Below are positions 53,125 through 61,483 of a stretch of DNA of 64,000 nt, piece by piece. Every line of letters starts with the position of its first letter. Position 1 is the first letter of the stretch. The DNA lies in the NCBI RefSeq assembly GCF_000406165.1, contig NZ_CM001977.1, positions 1,906,814 through 1,970,813 of the forward strand, given 5' to 3'. The DNA is from Dickeya zeae NCPPB 2538. GTDB lineage: Bacteria > Pseudomonadota > Gammaproteobacteria > Enterobacterales > Enterobacteriaceae. Position numbers and translations under genes: made by a program. The notes below the pieces were generated by a model. It was not told where the DNA came from and ran no database searches. It saw only the letters and a list, made by a program, of their open reading frames with translations.

Positions 53125-53766
53125 ATGGATAGACTGATAAAACTGATGATCGCCGACGATCATGTGATTATGCGCGAAGGGTTAAAGCAGATCTTTGCAT
53201 TAGACGAGAGTCTGGAAGTGGTGGCAGAGGCGGGAACTGGCTCACAGGTGCTCTCGCAACTGCGGGAATGTCAGGTTGATTTGCTGCTGCTGGATATGTG
53301 CATGCCAGGGATTTGTGGCGAAGAGCTGATTATTCGCATTGTAGCGCAGTATCCGCGTCTGCCGATTCTGGTATTGAGCATGTACAGCGAACCGCAAATT
53401 GCCCGGCGGGTGCTAAAAAGCGGGGCGCTTGGCTATATCACGAAAGATAAAGATCCGGAGGCGTTGCTGTCGGCGATTCGCCGGGTTGCACAGGGCGCGC
53501 GCTATATTGACCACAGCATCGCCGAGCAAATTGTGTTTGCAGATTGTCAGGCTCAAGGCGATGGGCGCCATGACCTGTTGACCACGCGCGAGCATCAGAT
53601 CATGGTCATGCTGGCGCAAGGGTTGGGGGTGAATGCGATTGCCGATATGCTGGCCATCAGCAATAAAACCGTCAGCACCCATAAATCACGATTAATGGAG
53701 AAGATGCAGTTCACTACCAATGCGGATATTGTGAAATACGCATTGAGCCAGCGTTTAATCGTCTGA
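53125..53766 (+). CDS. hrpY: Response regulator HrpY
   Basis: A 213-residue NarL/LuxR-type regulator. The receiver domain (1-120) has the acidic pair DDH near residue 11, the phospho-acceptor Asp57 in LLLLDMCMPG and Lys in GYITKDKDP. The C-terminal helix-turn-helix covers LTTREHQIMVMLAQGLGVNAIADML. With HrpX it activates hrpS, which is the next plus-strand gene. It is in an operon with hrpX. Confidence 0.95.
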   Translation: MDRLIKLMIADDHVIMREGLKQIFALDESLEVVAEAGTGSQVLSQLRECQVDLLLLDMCMPGICGEELIIRIVAQYPRLPILVLSMYSEPQIARRVLKSGALGYITKDKDPEALLSAIRRVAQGARYIDHSIAEQIVFADCQAQGDGRHDLLTTREHQIMVMLAQGLGVNAIADMLAISNKTVSTHKSRLMEKMQFTTNADIVKYALSQRLIV

Positions 53767-54142
53767 CGGTAAGCTACCGTATAGCCCCCGTGTTTGTCGC
53801 GACGAAAAGTTGCGATGGCAGAGGGGGCATTCCTGCCTGCAATTTCCGTAACACTCTGATTACACTCGTTTCCGGGGTAAGACTTTTCCTACTTCGCGCG
53901 CAGAAATCCCTACCTTAACTTCAGCGGTTGGCTGATGGTTTGTTTTGCCGCTGACGGTAATGTGTGCGCGTACCATCAATAATCTGTTAAGTCGGTCAGA
54001 TTTATCGCTGTTAATCGTTAGCAAATCGTCAAGATAACGAGATGGTCGTCAGATAAGCAGGATGTCGTTACCCACGTAACGGCCTGACAGGGATAGGCCT
54101 GACAGCGCGATAACGGAATACAGGAATAATACAGGAGTAGTC
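53767..54142. other. hrpY-hrpS intergenic region with a direct repeat
   Basis: 376 bp. It holds a direct repeat GGCCTGACAG at 54081-54090 and 54096-54105, 15 bp apart and about 40-60 bp before hrpS, which could be a HrpY site. A small ACGGTA/TACCGT hairpin follows hrpY at about 53765-53780. No gene was seen. Confidence 0.45.
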
Positions 54143-55120
54143 ATGACGATAAGGAATAGCAATGTATTCGAGCAGTCACGTCATTGTGTCTCCCATGAGT
54201 CTTTGTTAACCCCCCCTCTGGAAGATATACACGGTCCACTCTCTTCACTCATCCACACTATTGCCCCTCTCCATGTTGATATCGTACTGGAAGGAGAGAC
54301 TGGCACCGGCAAAGATACGCTGGCGCGCCGTATTCATCAGCTTTCCGGTTGCTCCGGCCCGCTGGTGGCGGTGAATTGCGCCGCCGTGCCGGAAACACTG
54401 GCGGAAAGTGAATTGTTTGGCGTGGTATCCGGCGCGTATACCGGTGCCAGCCGTTCTCGCGCCGGATATCTGGAAACCGCAGATAAAGGCATCCTGTTTC
54501 TGGATGAAATCGACAGTATGCCGCTAACGCTACAGGCGAAAATGCTGCGGGTACTGGAAAGTCGCGGTATCGAGCGGTTGGGCAGCACCCAGTTCAAACC
54601 GGTGAACATGCGGGTGATTGTCGCCACCCAAACGCCGTTGCACAAGCTGGTGGAAAAAGGGCGCTTTCGCCGTGACCTTTACTTCCGGCTGGATACGGTA
54701 AAAATTCAGTTGCCGACGTTACGTTCGCGTACAGAGATTATCCTGCCGCTGTTTCATCGTTTTTTGCGCGACGCCGCCGCGCGGCTGAAACGGCCGGTAC
54801 CCGGTGTGTCAGCCATGATGCAGGAACAACTGTTGATGCATGACTGGCCCGGCAACATCCGTGAATTGAAAGCTGCCGCGGAACGCTGGGTGCTGGGGCT
54901 CTCACCGGTGCCGGTCGCCGCGAATGCTGAGAAGGCGGGGAGTGACGCGCCGTTGACATCACTGAAGGTGCGATTACGCCGCATTGAGCGTTTCCTGATT
55001 CAGGAGGCGTTGCAGCGTAACGATCACTGTATCGATAACGTCGTCAATGAACTGGGTATCCCCAAGCGCACGCTCTATCACCGTATCAAATTGCTGAATG
55101 TTGCCGTGCGCGGACTGTAG
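54143..55120 (+). CDS. hrpS: Sigma-54 enhancer-binding protein HrpS
   Basis: A 325-residue bEBP without an N-terminal receiver domain. The AAA+ core has Walker A GETGTGKD (51-58), the sigma-54 contact loop GAYTGA (97-102, with Tyr in place of Phe as seen in some HrpS/R proteins), Walker B GILFLDEID and the sensor II region DWPGNIRELKAAAERW. A C-terminal Fis-like helix-turn-helix spans DNVVNELGIPKRTLYHRIK. It activates the hrpL -24/-12 promoter. AATACAGGAG precedes the ATG. Confidence 0.96.
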   Translation: MTIRNSNVFEQSRHCVSHESLLTPPLEDIHGPLSSLIHTIAPLHVDIVLEGETGTGKDTLARRIHQLSGCSGPLVAVNCAAVPETLAESELFGVVSGAYTGASRSRAGYLETADKGILFLDEIDSMPLTLQAKMLRVLESRGIERLGSTQFKPVNMRVIVATQTPLHKLVEKGRFRRDLYFRLDTVKIQLPTLRSRTEIILPLFHRFLRDAAARLKRPVPGVSAMMQEQLLMHDWPGNIRELKAAAERWVLGLSPVPVAANAEKAGSDAPLTSLKVRLRRIERFLIQEALQRNDHCIDNVVNELGIPKRTLYHRIKLLNVAVRGL

Positions 55121-55211
55121 CACGAACCGCAGCGCCGATAGCCGCGTAAGTGGTTATTGATCAGGTCGGATCCTGTTATCACCACCAGGGGAAAAAAAGT
55201 GAATCTCTTGC

Positions 55212-55239
55212 GGAACTCCCCCTTAGGTTCTCCTACTTA
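55212..55239 (+). promoter_or_regulatory. hrp box of the hrpA operon
   Basis: GGAACT (55212-55217), 15 nt, CTACTTA (55233-55239). One mismatch from GGAACC and one from CCACNNA. It lies 86 bp before hrpA and is the only such site in the hrpS-hrpA gap. Confidence 0.72.
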
Positions 55240-55324
55240 ACTTATGAACACGATGACTGTGTCTGTCGCCGGTTCACTGGCGAAATTTACTTTATCAATC
55301 AATTGTTAACTGGAGATATCTATC

Positions 55325-55528
55325 ATGATGGGATTGTCTAACGCTGCTGCCATGACCAGTATGAAAATGCTGGACGCTACCGCTGCTCAGACGACATTAA
55401 TGACCTCTGCCGCCCAGGCGCAGACCATGAAAACCAACGCTATTTCGTCCATCACCGATATGCAGATGGACTCTGCCACCAAAGCCATGAACTCCGGGCA
55501 GAAAGCGGCCAAAGCAATTCAGTTCTGA
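55325..55528 (+). CDS. hrpA: Hrp pilin HrpA
   Basis: A 67-residue, Met-, Ala- and Thr-rich protein starting MMGLSNAAAMTSMKML and ending QKAAKAIQF. It is the size and composition of the Hrp pilus subunit, helical with a hydrophobic C-terminal half. GGAG lies 10-13 nt before the first ATG; the second ATG is also possible. It is first in the operon and is followed by a strong hairpin terminator and an ERIC element, which should make hrpA the most abundant transcript. HrpA polymerises to the extracellular pilus. Confidence 0.92.
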   Translation: MMGLSNAAAMTSMKMLDATAAQTTLMTSAAQAQTMKTNAISSITDMQMDSATKAMNSGQKAAKAIQF

Positions 55529-55548
55529 TGTTGTGTGGGTAGTCGACT

Positions 55549-55576
55549 ACCGGGGGGAGCGTTCCCCCGGTTTTTT
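55549..55576 (+). terminator. Rho-independent terminator after hrpA
   Basis: ACCGGGGG (55549-55556), 7-nt loop, CCCCCGGT (55564-55571), then TTTTT. A strong structure 20 bp past the hrpA stop. Read-through would be needed to express hrpB-hrpE from the hrpA promoter. Confidence 0.88.
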
Positions 55577-55581
55577 GTCAC

Positions 55582-55776
55582 TATACCCGTCATACTTCAA
55601 GTTGCAGGTGTGTTGGCTGCGTTCATTCACCCGAATCACTTACCTGAGTAAGCTCATCGGGATTCACTCACTTGCCGCGTTACAAGGCTCTAATGAGCCT
55701 TGCCCTAAAGGGCCAACGCGTGGCGTTGTTCAACACGCGAGCGTGTTGTCCCGCAACTCGAATTATTTAGGGTATA
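55582..55776. repeat. ERIC element, long (195-bp) form
   Basis: It is bounded by TATACCC and GGGTATA like the copy at 39653, with the same ends (CTTCAAGTTGCAGG, and CAACTCGAATTATTT) and a core ACTTACCTGAGTAAGC...GGGATTCAC. It is 68 bp longer, with an insert near the right arm containing AAGGCTCTAATGAGCCTTG. ERIC copies with an internal insert of about 70 bp are known in Yersinia. It separates hrpA from hrpB. Confidence 0.82.
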
Positions 55777-55832
55777 AACGGCCACCAAAAAAGCATTCAC
55801 CAAAAAACAGTCATCAAACGAGGAACGGACTC

Positions 55833-56210
55833 ATGATGAAAGTGACCCGCGTCAATGCGCCTCAGGGCGTTGCCAATGGTATTGCGAATAGCAATGCGCC
55901 GCGCAGTCTGGATCTCCCTGCGCAAGCGGATGTGAACTGGTTTAGCTCTGCGATCGAGCCCGCCGCCCCGGCAACACCGACCGCCGACAACAAGGCCTGG
56001 CTCGGGGCGATGGCAGAGAAATCCGACAAGTTGGAAAACCTGCTGCAAAAAGCTGAGCGTCAGGTTGGTAAAAGCATCACCGGTAATAACCCGAAAGATG
56101 TGATGGATGCGACCCGAACATTGTCGTCGTTTTATCTGGAAAGTCTGCTTAACGCCAAGGTGGTGGCGAAAAGCGTTCAGAGTCTGGAAAAACTGACCAA
56201 CCTGCAATAA
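55833..56210 (+). CDS. hrpB: T3SS protein HrpB (YscI-like inner rod)
   Basis: A 125-residue protein starting MMKVTRVNAPQGVANG, with GAGG upstream of the first ATG. A longer frame running back through the ERIC element is not coding. The C-terminal half (KAERQVGKSITGNNPKDVMDATRTL, LESLLNAKVVAKSVQSLEKL) matches the helical C-terminus of HrpB/YscI inner-rod proteins. It lies between hrpA and hrcJ as in related clusters. Confidence 0.9.
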   Translation: MMKVTRVNAPQGVANGIANSNAPRSLDLPAQADVNWFSSAIEPAAPATPTADNKAWLGAMAEKSDKLENLLQKAERQVGKSITGNNPKDVMDATRTLSSFYLESLLNAKVVAKSVQSLEKLTNLQ

Positions 56211-56290
56211 CCGCGAATAACCCTGAGTGAATCCATGGCCCGCCTCGTCATGATTAACCCAGGCATGATCAACCCATAATCAATGGCACC

Positions 56291-57097
56291 ATGATGAGTC
56301 AATCCGTTCTGCACCGATTCCTGACCCTGCTACTGGCGATGCTGATTGCTGGTTGCGGCGATCGCGTGGAGCTCCATCGCGGTCTTTCTGAAAGCGATGC
56401 CAATGAAGTGATTGCCGCGTTAGGGGGCTATCACATCGGGGCGGAAAAGCGCATGGATAAAGCGGGTGTCAGTATTCTTATTGATGTCAAGGACATGGAG
56501 CGATCCGTCAACATTCTCAATGCCGCCGGACTACCCCGTCAGGCTCGCACTAATCTGGGCCAGGTCTTTCAGAAGACCGGCGTGATTTCCACACCGCTGG
56601 AAGAACGTGCTCGTTACATTTATGCCTTGTCTCAGGAAGTGGAATCCACACTCACGCAAATTGACGGTGTGCTGGTGGCGCGGGTTCATGTTGTGCTGCC
56701 TGAGCGTATTGCTCCGGGGGAACCCATTCAACCGGCGTCCGCCGCTGTGTTCATCAAATACCGGCCAGAGCTGGAGCCGGACGGCATTGAGCCGCGTATT
56801 CGCCGTATGGTAGCCAGCAGTATTCCGGGGTTGGCCGGTAAGAGTGAAAAAGACCTGGCTATCGTGTTTGTGCCAGCGGAGCCGTACAAAGATCACATTC
56901 CAACCGTATCACTGGGGCCGTTTCAACTGATGCCGCAGACCATGACGCAATTACAGTGGCTGGCCGGTTTACTGGCGTTAGCGCTGACGGGCGTATTGGG
57001 TTGGCGTTTTGGTAAGCCCTGGTGGTCACAACGGATAGCCAACAGACAACAGGTGCAACCGGACGTGAGGGCGGAGCATGAACAGCATGCCCGATGA
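56291..57097 (+). CDS. hrcJ: T3SS basal-body lipoprotein HrcJ
   Basis: A 268-residue YscJ/FliF-family lipoprotein with signal MMSQSVLHRFLTLLLAMLIAGC (lipobox LIAGC). The periplasmic ring domains include LSESDANEVIAALGGYHIGAEKR and VARVHVVLPERIAPG. A C-terminal membrane helix, LAGLLALALTGVLGW, sits near residue 230. It forms the inner-membrane ring with HrpQ. It overlaps hrpD by 20 bp. Confidence 0.96.
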   Translation: MMSQSVLHRFLTLLLAMLIAGCGDRVELHRGLSESDANEVIAALGGYHIGAEKRMDKAGVSILIDVKDMERSVNILNAAGLPRQARTNLGQVFQKTGVISTPLEERARYIYALSQEVESTLTQIDGVLVARVHVVLPERIAPGEPIQPASAAVFIKYRPELEPDGIEPRIRRMVASSIPGLAGKSEKDLAIVFVPAEPYKDHIPTVSLGPFQLMPQTMTQLQWLAGLLALALTGVLGWRFGKPWWSQRIANRQQVQPDVRAEHEQHAR

Positions 57098-57659
57098 TAA
57101 CGACGTCCTGCGCTGGAACCAGTGGTGGTGTTATGGCTGCCTGCAACAGGCGGACCCAAGCTGGTTCGATGCATCATGCTTTGACGAGAGCGATATAGCG
57201 CTGGCATCGGTGCACCATACCGCCATCCGTCAACGTCTTGGTCTGGAGGAAGCCTATCCCCCTGAGCCGCAAAACGCGTTGCTGCAACTGGGGCAACTGG
57301 AGGTGATGGTGCGTCATCAGGTTCTGGTGCTGATAGCCGCAGTCTGCCGTGAAACGCCAGGTGAATTACCGGATGCACTGGCCATCTGGTGTCGACGACT
57401 GGCGAAGGCACTGCGCCCCGGTTTGTGGTTGCCACCGTCGCTGACGTTTTCGCAACGCCGGGAACAGGATGCATTGGTGATATTACGCCACCGCTTTCTT
57501 GCACCCTGCTGGAGTCGTTTACAACTGCTGTACCCACGTGACTGGGGTGAACGCACGCAAGAGCCGCTGTCTAAAGACTTACCTGCCAGCCGCATCGCCA
57601 GTCTGTGTGACGCGATTATCTGGAACGTCGTGACAACGCAGGCATCAGTGGCTGGGTAG
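57078..57659 (+). CDS. hrpD: T3SS protein HrpD (YscK-like)
   Basis: A 193-residue soluble protein starting MNSMPDDNDVLRWNQWW within the end of hrcJ. HrpD/YscK proteins are poorly conserved accessory components of the cytoplasmic sorting platform. Leu- and Trp-rich helices (LLQLGQLEVMVRHQVLVLIAAV) fit. Assigned mainly from position and length. An 85-bp gap with a hairpin separates it from hrpE, the only break in the tight operon spacing. Confidence 0.85.
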   Translation: MNSMPDDNDVLRWNQWWCYGCLQQADPSWFDASCFDESDIALASVHHTAIRQRLGLEEAYPPEPQNALLQLGQLEVMVRHQVLVLIAAVCRETPGELPDALAIWCRRLAKALRPGLWLPPSLTFSQRREQDALVILRHRFLAPCWSRLQLLYPRDWGERTQEPLSKDLPASRIASLCDAIIWNVVTTQASVAG

Positions 57660-57669
57660 TTTCATTCTA

Positions 57670-57694
57670 AAATAGTTTACTAAATAAACTATTT
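57670..57694 (+). other. AU-rich hairpin between hrpD and hrpE
   Basis: AAATAGTTTA (57670-57679), 5-nt spacer, TAAACTATTT (57685-57694): a perfect 10-bp inverted repeat, followed by GGCGTTAAG. There is no T-run. It could be an RNA processing site or a relic of a small insertion. Confidence 0.5.
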
Positions 57695-57744
57695 GGCGTT
57701 AAGTTATCAATCGTGAGTCTCATCACTATCAGGGAGAGGGAAGT

Positions 57745-58353
57745 ATGTTGACCAGACGCTGTTTAAAACTGGTGGCAGGCACCGATATGCAGGATGCAGA
57801 GGTGATCCGGGTTGGGCAATTGCAGCAGCACCAGCACGGGTTGACGGTGATAGAAAAAGCACGGCAGCAGGCTAACGTGTTACTGGATGAAGCCCGCCAG
57901 CAGGCGGATGAGTCTGTGGCGTTGGCGACCATTCAGGCCGAGCGGCAATTCTGGCAGCAGGCGGATGAGATATTACGCGGCTGGCAACAGGAGCGTGAAC
58001 AGATGGAAAGCTGGTTGGTATCACAGTGCAACCAATTGCTGAGCGATGCGATGCATCAGATCCTCAACACCGTCCCTGACGCTGAGCGTTACCCGGCGCT
58101 GTTGCGCCAGTTATTGCGCACCCAAGGTGGGGAAGGTAGCGGCACACTGTATTGCCACCCCGACCGTCAGGCCGACGTGTCCGCCTGGCTGACCAAACAC
58201 AGCCATCTGGGCTGGAAACTCAGCAACGATGAGGCACTGACGCAGGATACCCTGAAGCTGATTACCGCGCAGGGTGTCATGACCCTGAGCTGGCAGCGGG
58301 CGGTAGAGCAACTGTTGCCACAAGGCCCGACGCCGACGTTAAACGGCGTGTGA
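57745..58353 (+). CDS. hrpE: T3SS ATPase regulator HrpE (YscL/FliH-like)
   Basis: A 202-residue protein starting MLTRRCLKLVAGTDMQDAE, with AGGGAGAGGG upstream. It has a long charged coiled coil (about 35-110, HGLTVIEKARQQANVLLDEAR) and a FliH-like C-terminal domain. YscL/FliH homologues form the stator that tethers HrcN to HrcQ. It is the last T3SS gene in the window. Its stop overlaps an ATG (TGATGA) that opens only a 14-codon frame, where hrpF would normally begin. Confidence 0.93.
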   Translation: MLTRRCLKLVAGTDMQDAEVIRVGQLQQHQHGLTVIEKARQQANVLLDEARQQADESVALATIQAERQFWQQADEILRGWQQEREQMESWLVSQCNQLLSDAMHQILNTVPDAERYPALLRQLLRTQGGEGSGTLYCHPDRQADVSAWLTKHSHLGWKLSNDEALTQDTLKLITAQGVMTLSWQRAVEQLLPQGPTPTLNGV

Positions 58354-58549
58354 TGACGAGCCCTGGGGCAAACCGCAATACGTCGTTACTCTGACACATG
58401 TAATACTACGGATAATCCCAGCCGGTGACACTTATGTCGCCGGTTGTCTGTATCTTCCCACCTGTTGCTGCACTATTACTGTAAGCGCGGTTGCACAATT
58501 CCAGGGTGGTGCCCGGCAACGTTCCGGGCCTGCTGTTTGGCATGTCTTC

Positions 58550-58586
58550 ATACCCTAAATAACTCGAGTTGCAATATGGCGGGTAT
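58550..58586. repeat. Miniature ERIC-like relic
   Basis: ATACCC...CTCGAGTTGCA...GGGTAT, 37 bp. It contains the outer ends of an ERIC element (compare AATTCGAGTTGC, and ATGACGGGTAT, at 39653 and 55582) with the core missing, so it looks like an internal-deletion product. It lies between hrpE and the transglycosylase gene, near the point where expected T3SS genes are missing. Confidence 0.55.
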
Positions 58587-58605
58587 CTCGTAACGGAATA
58601 GTCAA

Positions 58606-59922
58606 ATGGTCAATAGCGGAACCCAGACATCATCGATGATGGTGAAGGTAATGAAGGTTGTCGTGGTGGTGCTCGGCACCGGGGTGTTAAGTTCCTGTGC
58701 CCACCAGCACAAGCCTCCCGGCGAATGTCGGGATATTAATAGCTTGCTGACAGCGCACGGTATCACTGACACGCCTACAGGGCTACCTACGCCAGATGAA
58801 AGTTTTGAACAATGGAAAACTGAGGTACGTCAGGAGGCCCTTTCTCAGGGAATTACGGCGGACACCTTTGACCGTGCATTTGCGGGTCTGACCCCAGACA
58901 ACGACGTAGTGGCGGCTACGCAAAAACAGCCTGAAGTGATCGTGCCGGTGTGGACCTACATTGCACAGCGGGTGACGCCGGATAACCTGGCACAAGGGAA
59001 AACCTTGCTCAAACAATACCAGAAGGTGACGGCGCGTATTGAGCAGCGCTATCAGGTTGAGCCTCCCTTGCTGTTCGCTTTCCTCTCCATTGAGAGCAAT
59101 TATGGCGCGAATACCGGCAACAAAGCGGTTGTCCGTTCGCTGGCGACATTGGATTACTACCATTATCGACGGGCGTTTAACCGGCAGAATCTGATGGCGG
59201 CGTTACGCATGATTCAAAACGGCGATGCGCGGCCAGAGCAGATAAAAGGCTCCTGGGCTGGCGCAATGGGGATGCCCCAGTTCATACCCACCTCCTATCT
59301 GCAATACGCCGTGGATTTTGATGGCGATCGTCGCCCTGATATCTGGATCTCTTTCCCAGACACACTGGCGTCAGTGGCAAATTACATGCAGCAAGCCAAA
59401 TGGAAAGCGGGCGTGCCCTGGGGGATGGAGGTCAATCTGCCCGCCAATTTCGATTATGCCGTTTCCGGTTTGGATAATCAGAAAACGGTTGCTGACTGGC
59501 AAGCGCTTGGGGTGAAAACGGCCGTGCCCCGAGACCTGATGTTGCTGTCTGCCGAGAAAGCCTCGATATTGCTGCCGGTCGGCAAGAATGGCCCGGCGTT
59601 TCTGGTCACAGATAACTTCCGTGCCATTCTGCGGTATAACAATTACGTTTCCTACGCGCTGACCGTTGGGTTGCTGTCGGATAACTACCAGCACGATACG
59701 CCAGTACTCAAACCCTGGCCGCAGCAGGAAACGCCGTTGACGCGCAAAGAGCGCGAGGCGCTGCAAATTCTGCTACAGGAAAAACAGCGCTATCAGGGTG
59801 CTATCGATGGCAACATTGGAAGCGGCACCACGCAGGCAATCCGTACTTATCAGCAGCAACAAGGGTTAGCGGCGGACGGGTATCCCGATCACGCCTTGCT
59901 TGATAGATTGCGCTGTGGCTAA
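58606..59922 (+). CDS. Lytic murein transglycosylase (MltB-type, with peptidoglycan-binding domain)
   Basis: A 438-residue lipoprotein-like enzyme. The hydrophobic stretch VMKVVVVVLGTGVLSSC has a lipobox-like LSSC near residue 30. The catalytic domain (about 55-350) has the active-site Glu in FLSIESNYGA and SWAGAMGMPQFIPTSYL. A C-terminal PG_binding_1 domain (RYQGAIDGNIGSGTTQAIRTYQQQQGL) follows. It cleaves peptidoglycan glycan strands. T3SS clusters often carry a transglycosylase to open the wall, but this one is not preceded by a visible hrp box. Transcription is in the same direction as hrpE. Confidence 0.9.
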   Translation: MVNSGTQTSSMMVKVMKVVVVVLGTGVLSSCAHQHKPPGECRDINSLLTAHGITDTPTGLPTPDESFEQWKTEVRQEALSQGITADTFDRAFAGLTPDNDVVAATQKQPEVIVPVWTYIAQRVTPDNLAQGKTLLKQYQKVTARIEQRYQVEPPLLFAFLSIESNYGANTGNKAVVRSLATLDYYHYRRAFNRQNLMAALRMIQNGDARPEQIKGSWAGAMGMPQFIPTSYLQYAVDFDGDRRPDIWISFPDTLASVANYMQQAKWKAGVPWGMEVNLPANFDYAVSGLDNQKTVADWQALGVKTAVPRDLMLLSAEKASILLPVGKNGPAFLVTDNFRAILRYNNYVSYALTVGLLSDNYQHDTPVLKPWPQQETPLTRKEREALQILLQEKQRYQGAIDGNIGSGTTQAIRTYQQQQGLAADGYPDHALLDRLRCG

Positions 59923-59974
59923 CCCCGATGGTTTTTTGCGCGTCGTCACGATGTCACCGTTCACGTGTCATCAT

Positions 59975-61141
59975 TCATGATGTCACAATATTGTGCGCTG
60001 CCTGCACCAGCAGGTCGGCGCACGACTCGCTCATCGGCCCCAACAGACCGTGAATACCGAGTGTGTGTCCGACATCGGGCAGCCGCGTGATATCAACATG
60101 CGCAAAGCGGTGTCGGACTCGCTCGAATAATGCCACTTCGGCGGCCACATTGACCTGCGTATCCATCTCGCCGAAATAACAGAGAATACGGCTTTGACAG
60201 TGTGCCAGGTGCTCAATTTCCGGTAATTCACTCTGATACCACTGTTTCCACCAGGCGTAAGACGAGTGGGTGAATGGCGCGTCGGCTGGCCACGGCTCCT
60301 GATCGTCATGCCCTAACACCATCGCACTCTGTTGCTCGAAACTCGCCTGTAATGTGGCCGTCATGTCATCAAAATCCGCTTGCTCCCAATATCCCTTGTA
60401 GGGCAACAGATCGTTGATAGGTTGCAGGAACGCCAGCGGGCTGTGACCAAATCCGTTTTTTAACTCCTCCAATGTCAGCCGGTCACCAGCACGCGGAATG
60501 GCTTTCAGCCAGGTGACCGTGCGGTAAATCAACTGCCATTCCATCAGTTGTTTCATGGAGGAAAACAGTGGGGAGATCAATATCAGGGCTTTAGCCGTGA
60601 CGGTGTAACGTGCCATCAGGCGGCTAAGATTAACCGTGCCTTCGGAATGACCCAGCAAAATGAGGTTGTGACGGTCGATGTGTGGCAGGTCGATGGCGTA
60701 CTGATAGAGCGTATACAGGTCATCACATTGACTTTGTGGGGTGACCGTCTGGCGAACGGCGGCGTCGATAAATAAACGCCGGTATGCCAGATCACGGTTG
60801 AATAGGTATTCCGGGTTATCCAGCGTCTTGTCGCGTGGGTGACTTTTGACGCCACGGCCATCAAACCGCAGCACCGCCAGCCCGGCGTCCAGAAGGTCCT
60901 GCGCCAGACAGCTAAAAACAAAATCCGCCTGAGTGCCACTATTGCCAAGCAGGTAATGACGTTCGTGCATACCGCTACCGGGCACCAGCATCACTAATGG
61001 ATAGCGCCCTGTGGGAGTTTGCGGGTAGTTGATCTGACCGGTGAGGGTGGCTTTCCCATCCTGCGATTGCAGTGCAAATGTTTGCACCGGGTATTTCTCA
61101 TTTAACTGGTCATTTTCAAGATAGGTTTTCACCGCGCTCAC
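59975..61141 (-). CDS. Alpha/beta hydrolase
   Basis: A 388-residue cytoplasmic protein without a signal peptide. Motifs are the oxyanion region MLVPGSGMHERHYLL, AVLRFDGRGVKSHP, the nucleophile elbow GHSEGTVNL (Ser near residue 184), an acid after CYFGEMDTQVN, and the His in LPDVGHTLGIHG. It resembles dienelactone hydrolase/acyl esterase relatives. It is convergent with the transglycosylase gene. The substrate is unknown. Confidence 0.85.
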   Translation of the reverse strand: MSAVKTYLENDQLNEKYPVQTFALQSQDGKATLTGQINYPQTPTGRYPLVMLVPGSGMHERHYLLGNSGTQADFVFSCLAQDLLDAGLAVLRFDGRGVKSHPRDKTLDNPEYLFNRDLAYRRLFIDAAVRQTVTPQSQCDDLYTLYQYAIDLPHIDRHNLILLGHSEGTVNLSRLMARYTVTAKALILISPLFSSMKQLMEWQLIYRTVTWLKAIPRAGDRLTLEELKNGFGHSPLAFLQPINDLLPYKGYWEQADFDDMTATLQASFEQQSAMVLGHDDQEPWPADAPFTHSSYAWWKQWYQSELPEIEHLAHCQSRILCYFGEMDTQVNVAAEVALFERVRHRFAHVDITRLPDVGHTLGIHGLLGPMSESCADLLVQAAHNIVTS

Positions 61142-61483
61142 TCCTGATAGCCCTGACTATGCTCTGGCAGTGTAAGACCACCGAGGTTGGGTTGTCTTGC
61201 GCTGTCGCAGGTCTGTTTGACCACCACACAACCCCCACCGCGTTCACCGGCACGCCTCATCTTGTAGTCTGCATTCGTTCGGCTCCGCCAGTCCGCTGAG
61301 AGGGTATTTGGACGACTGGCGCTTGCCCGAACCGTTATCGCAATGGACGCGGTGTCGCTGGTTTTACACCATCGTTATGGCCTGAATTTCCGTTGTTATC
61401 ACACAGCCTTGCAGGCGCGAGCCGCGCTACATTGCCCAATGAAGATGCATAAATCTAATCGATTGAAAACCAAGAGGTTACCT
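61142..61483. other. Gap between divergent hydrolase and lipase-like genes
   Basis: 342 bp that must carry both promoters. Open reading through it in the lipase frame (from 61343) lacks a ribosome-binding site and is not taken as coding. No hrp box or other site was recognised. Confidence 0.4.

Noticed and set aside
55533..55832. N-terminal extension of hrpB through the ERIC element
   Set aside because: The frame crosses a repeat and has no ribosome-binding site; HrpB proteins begin near the ATG at 55833.
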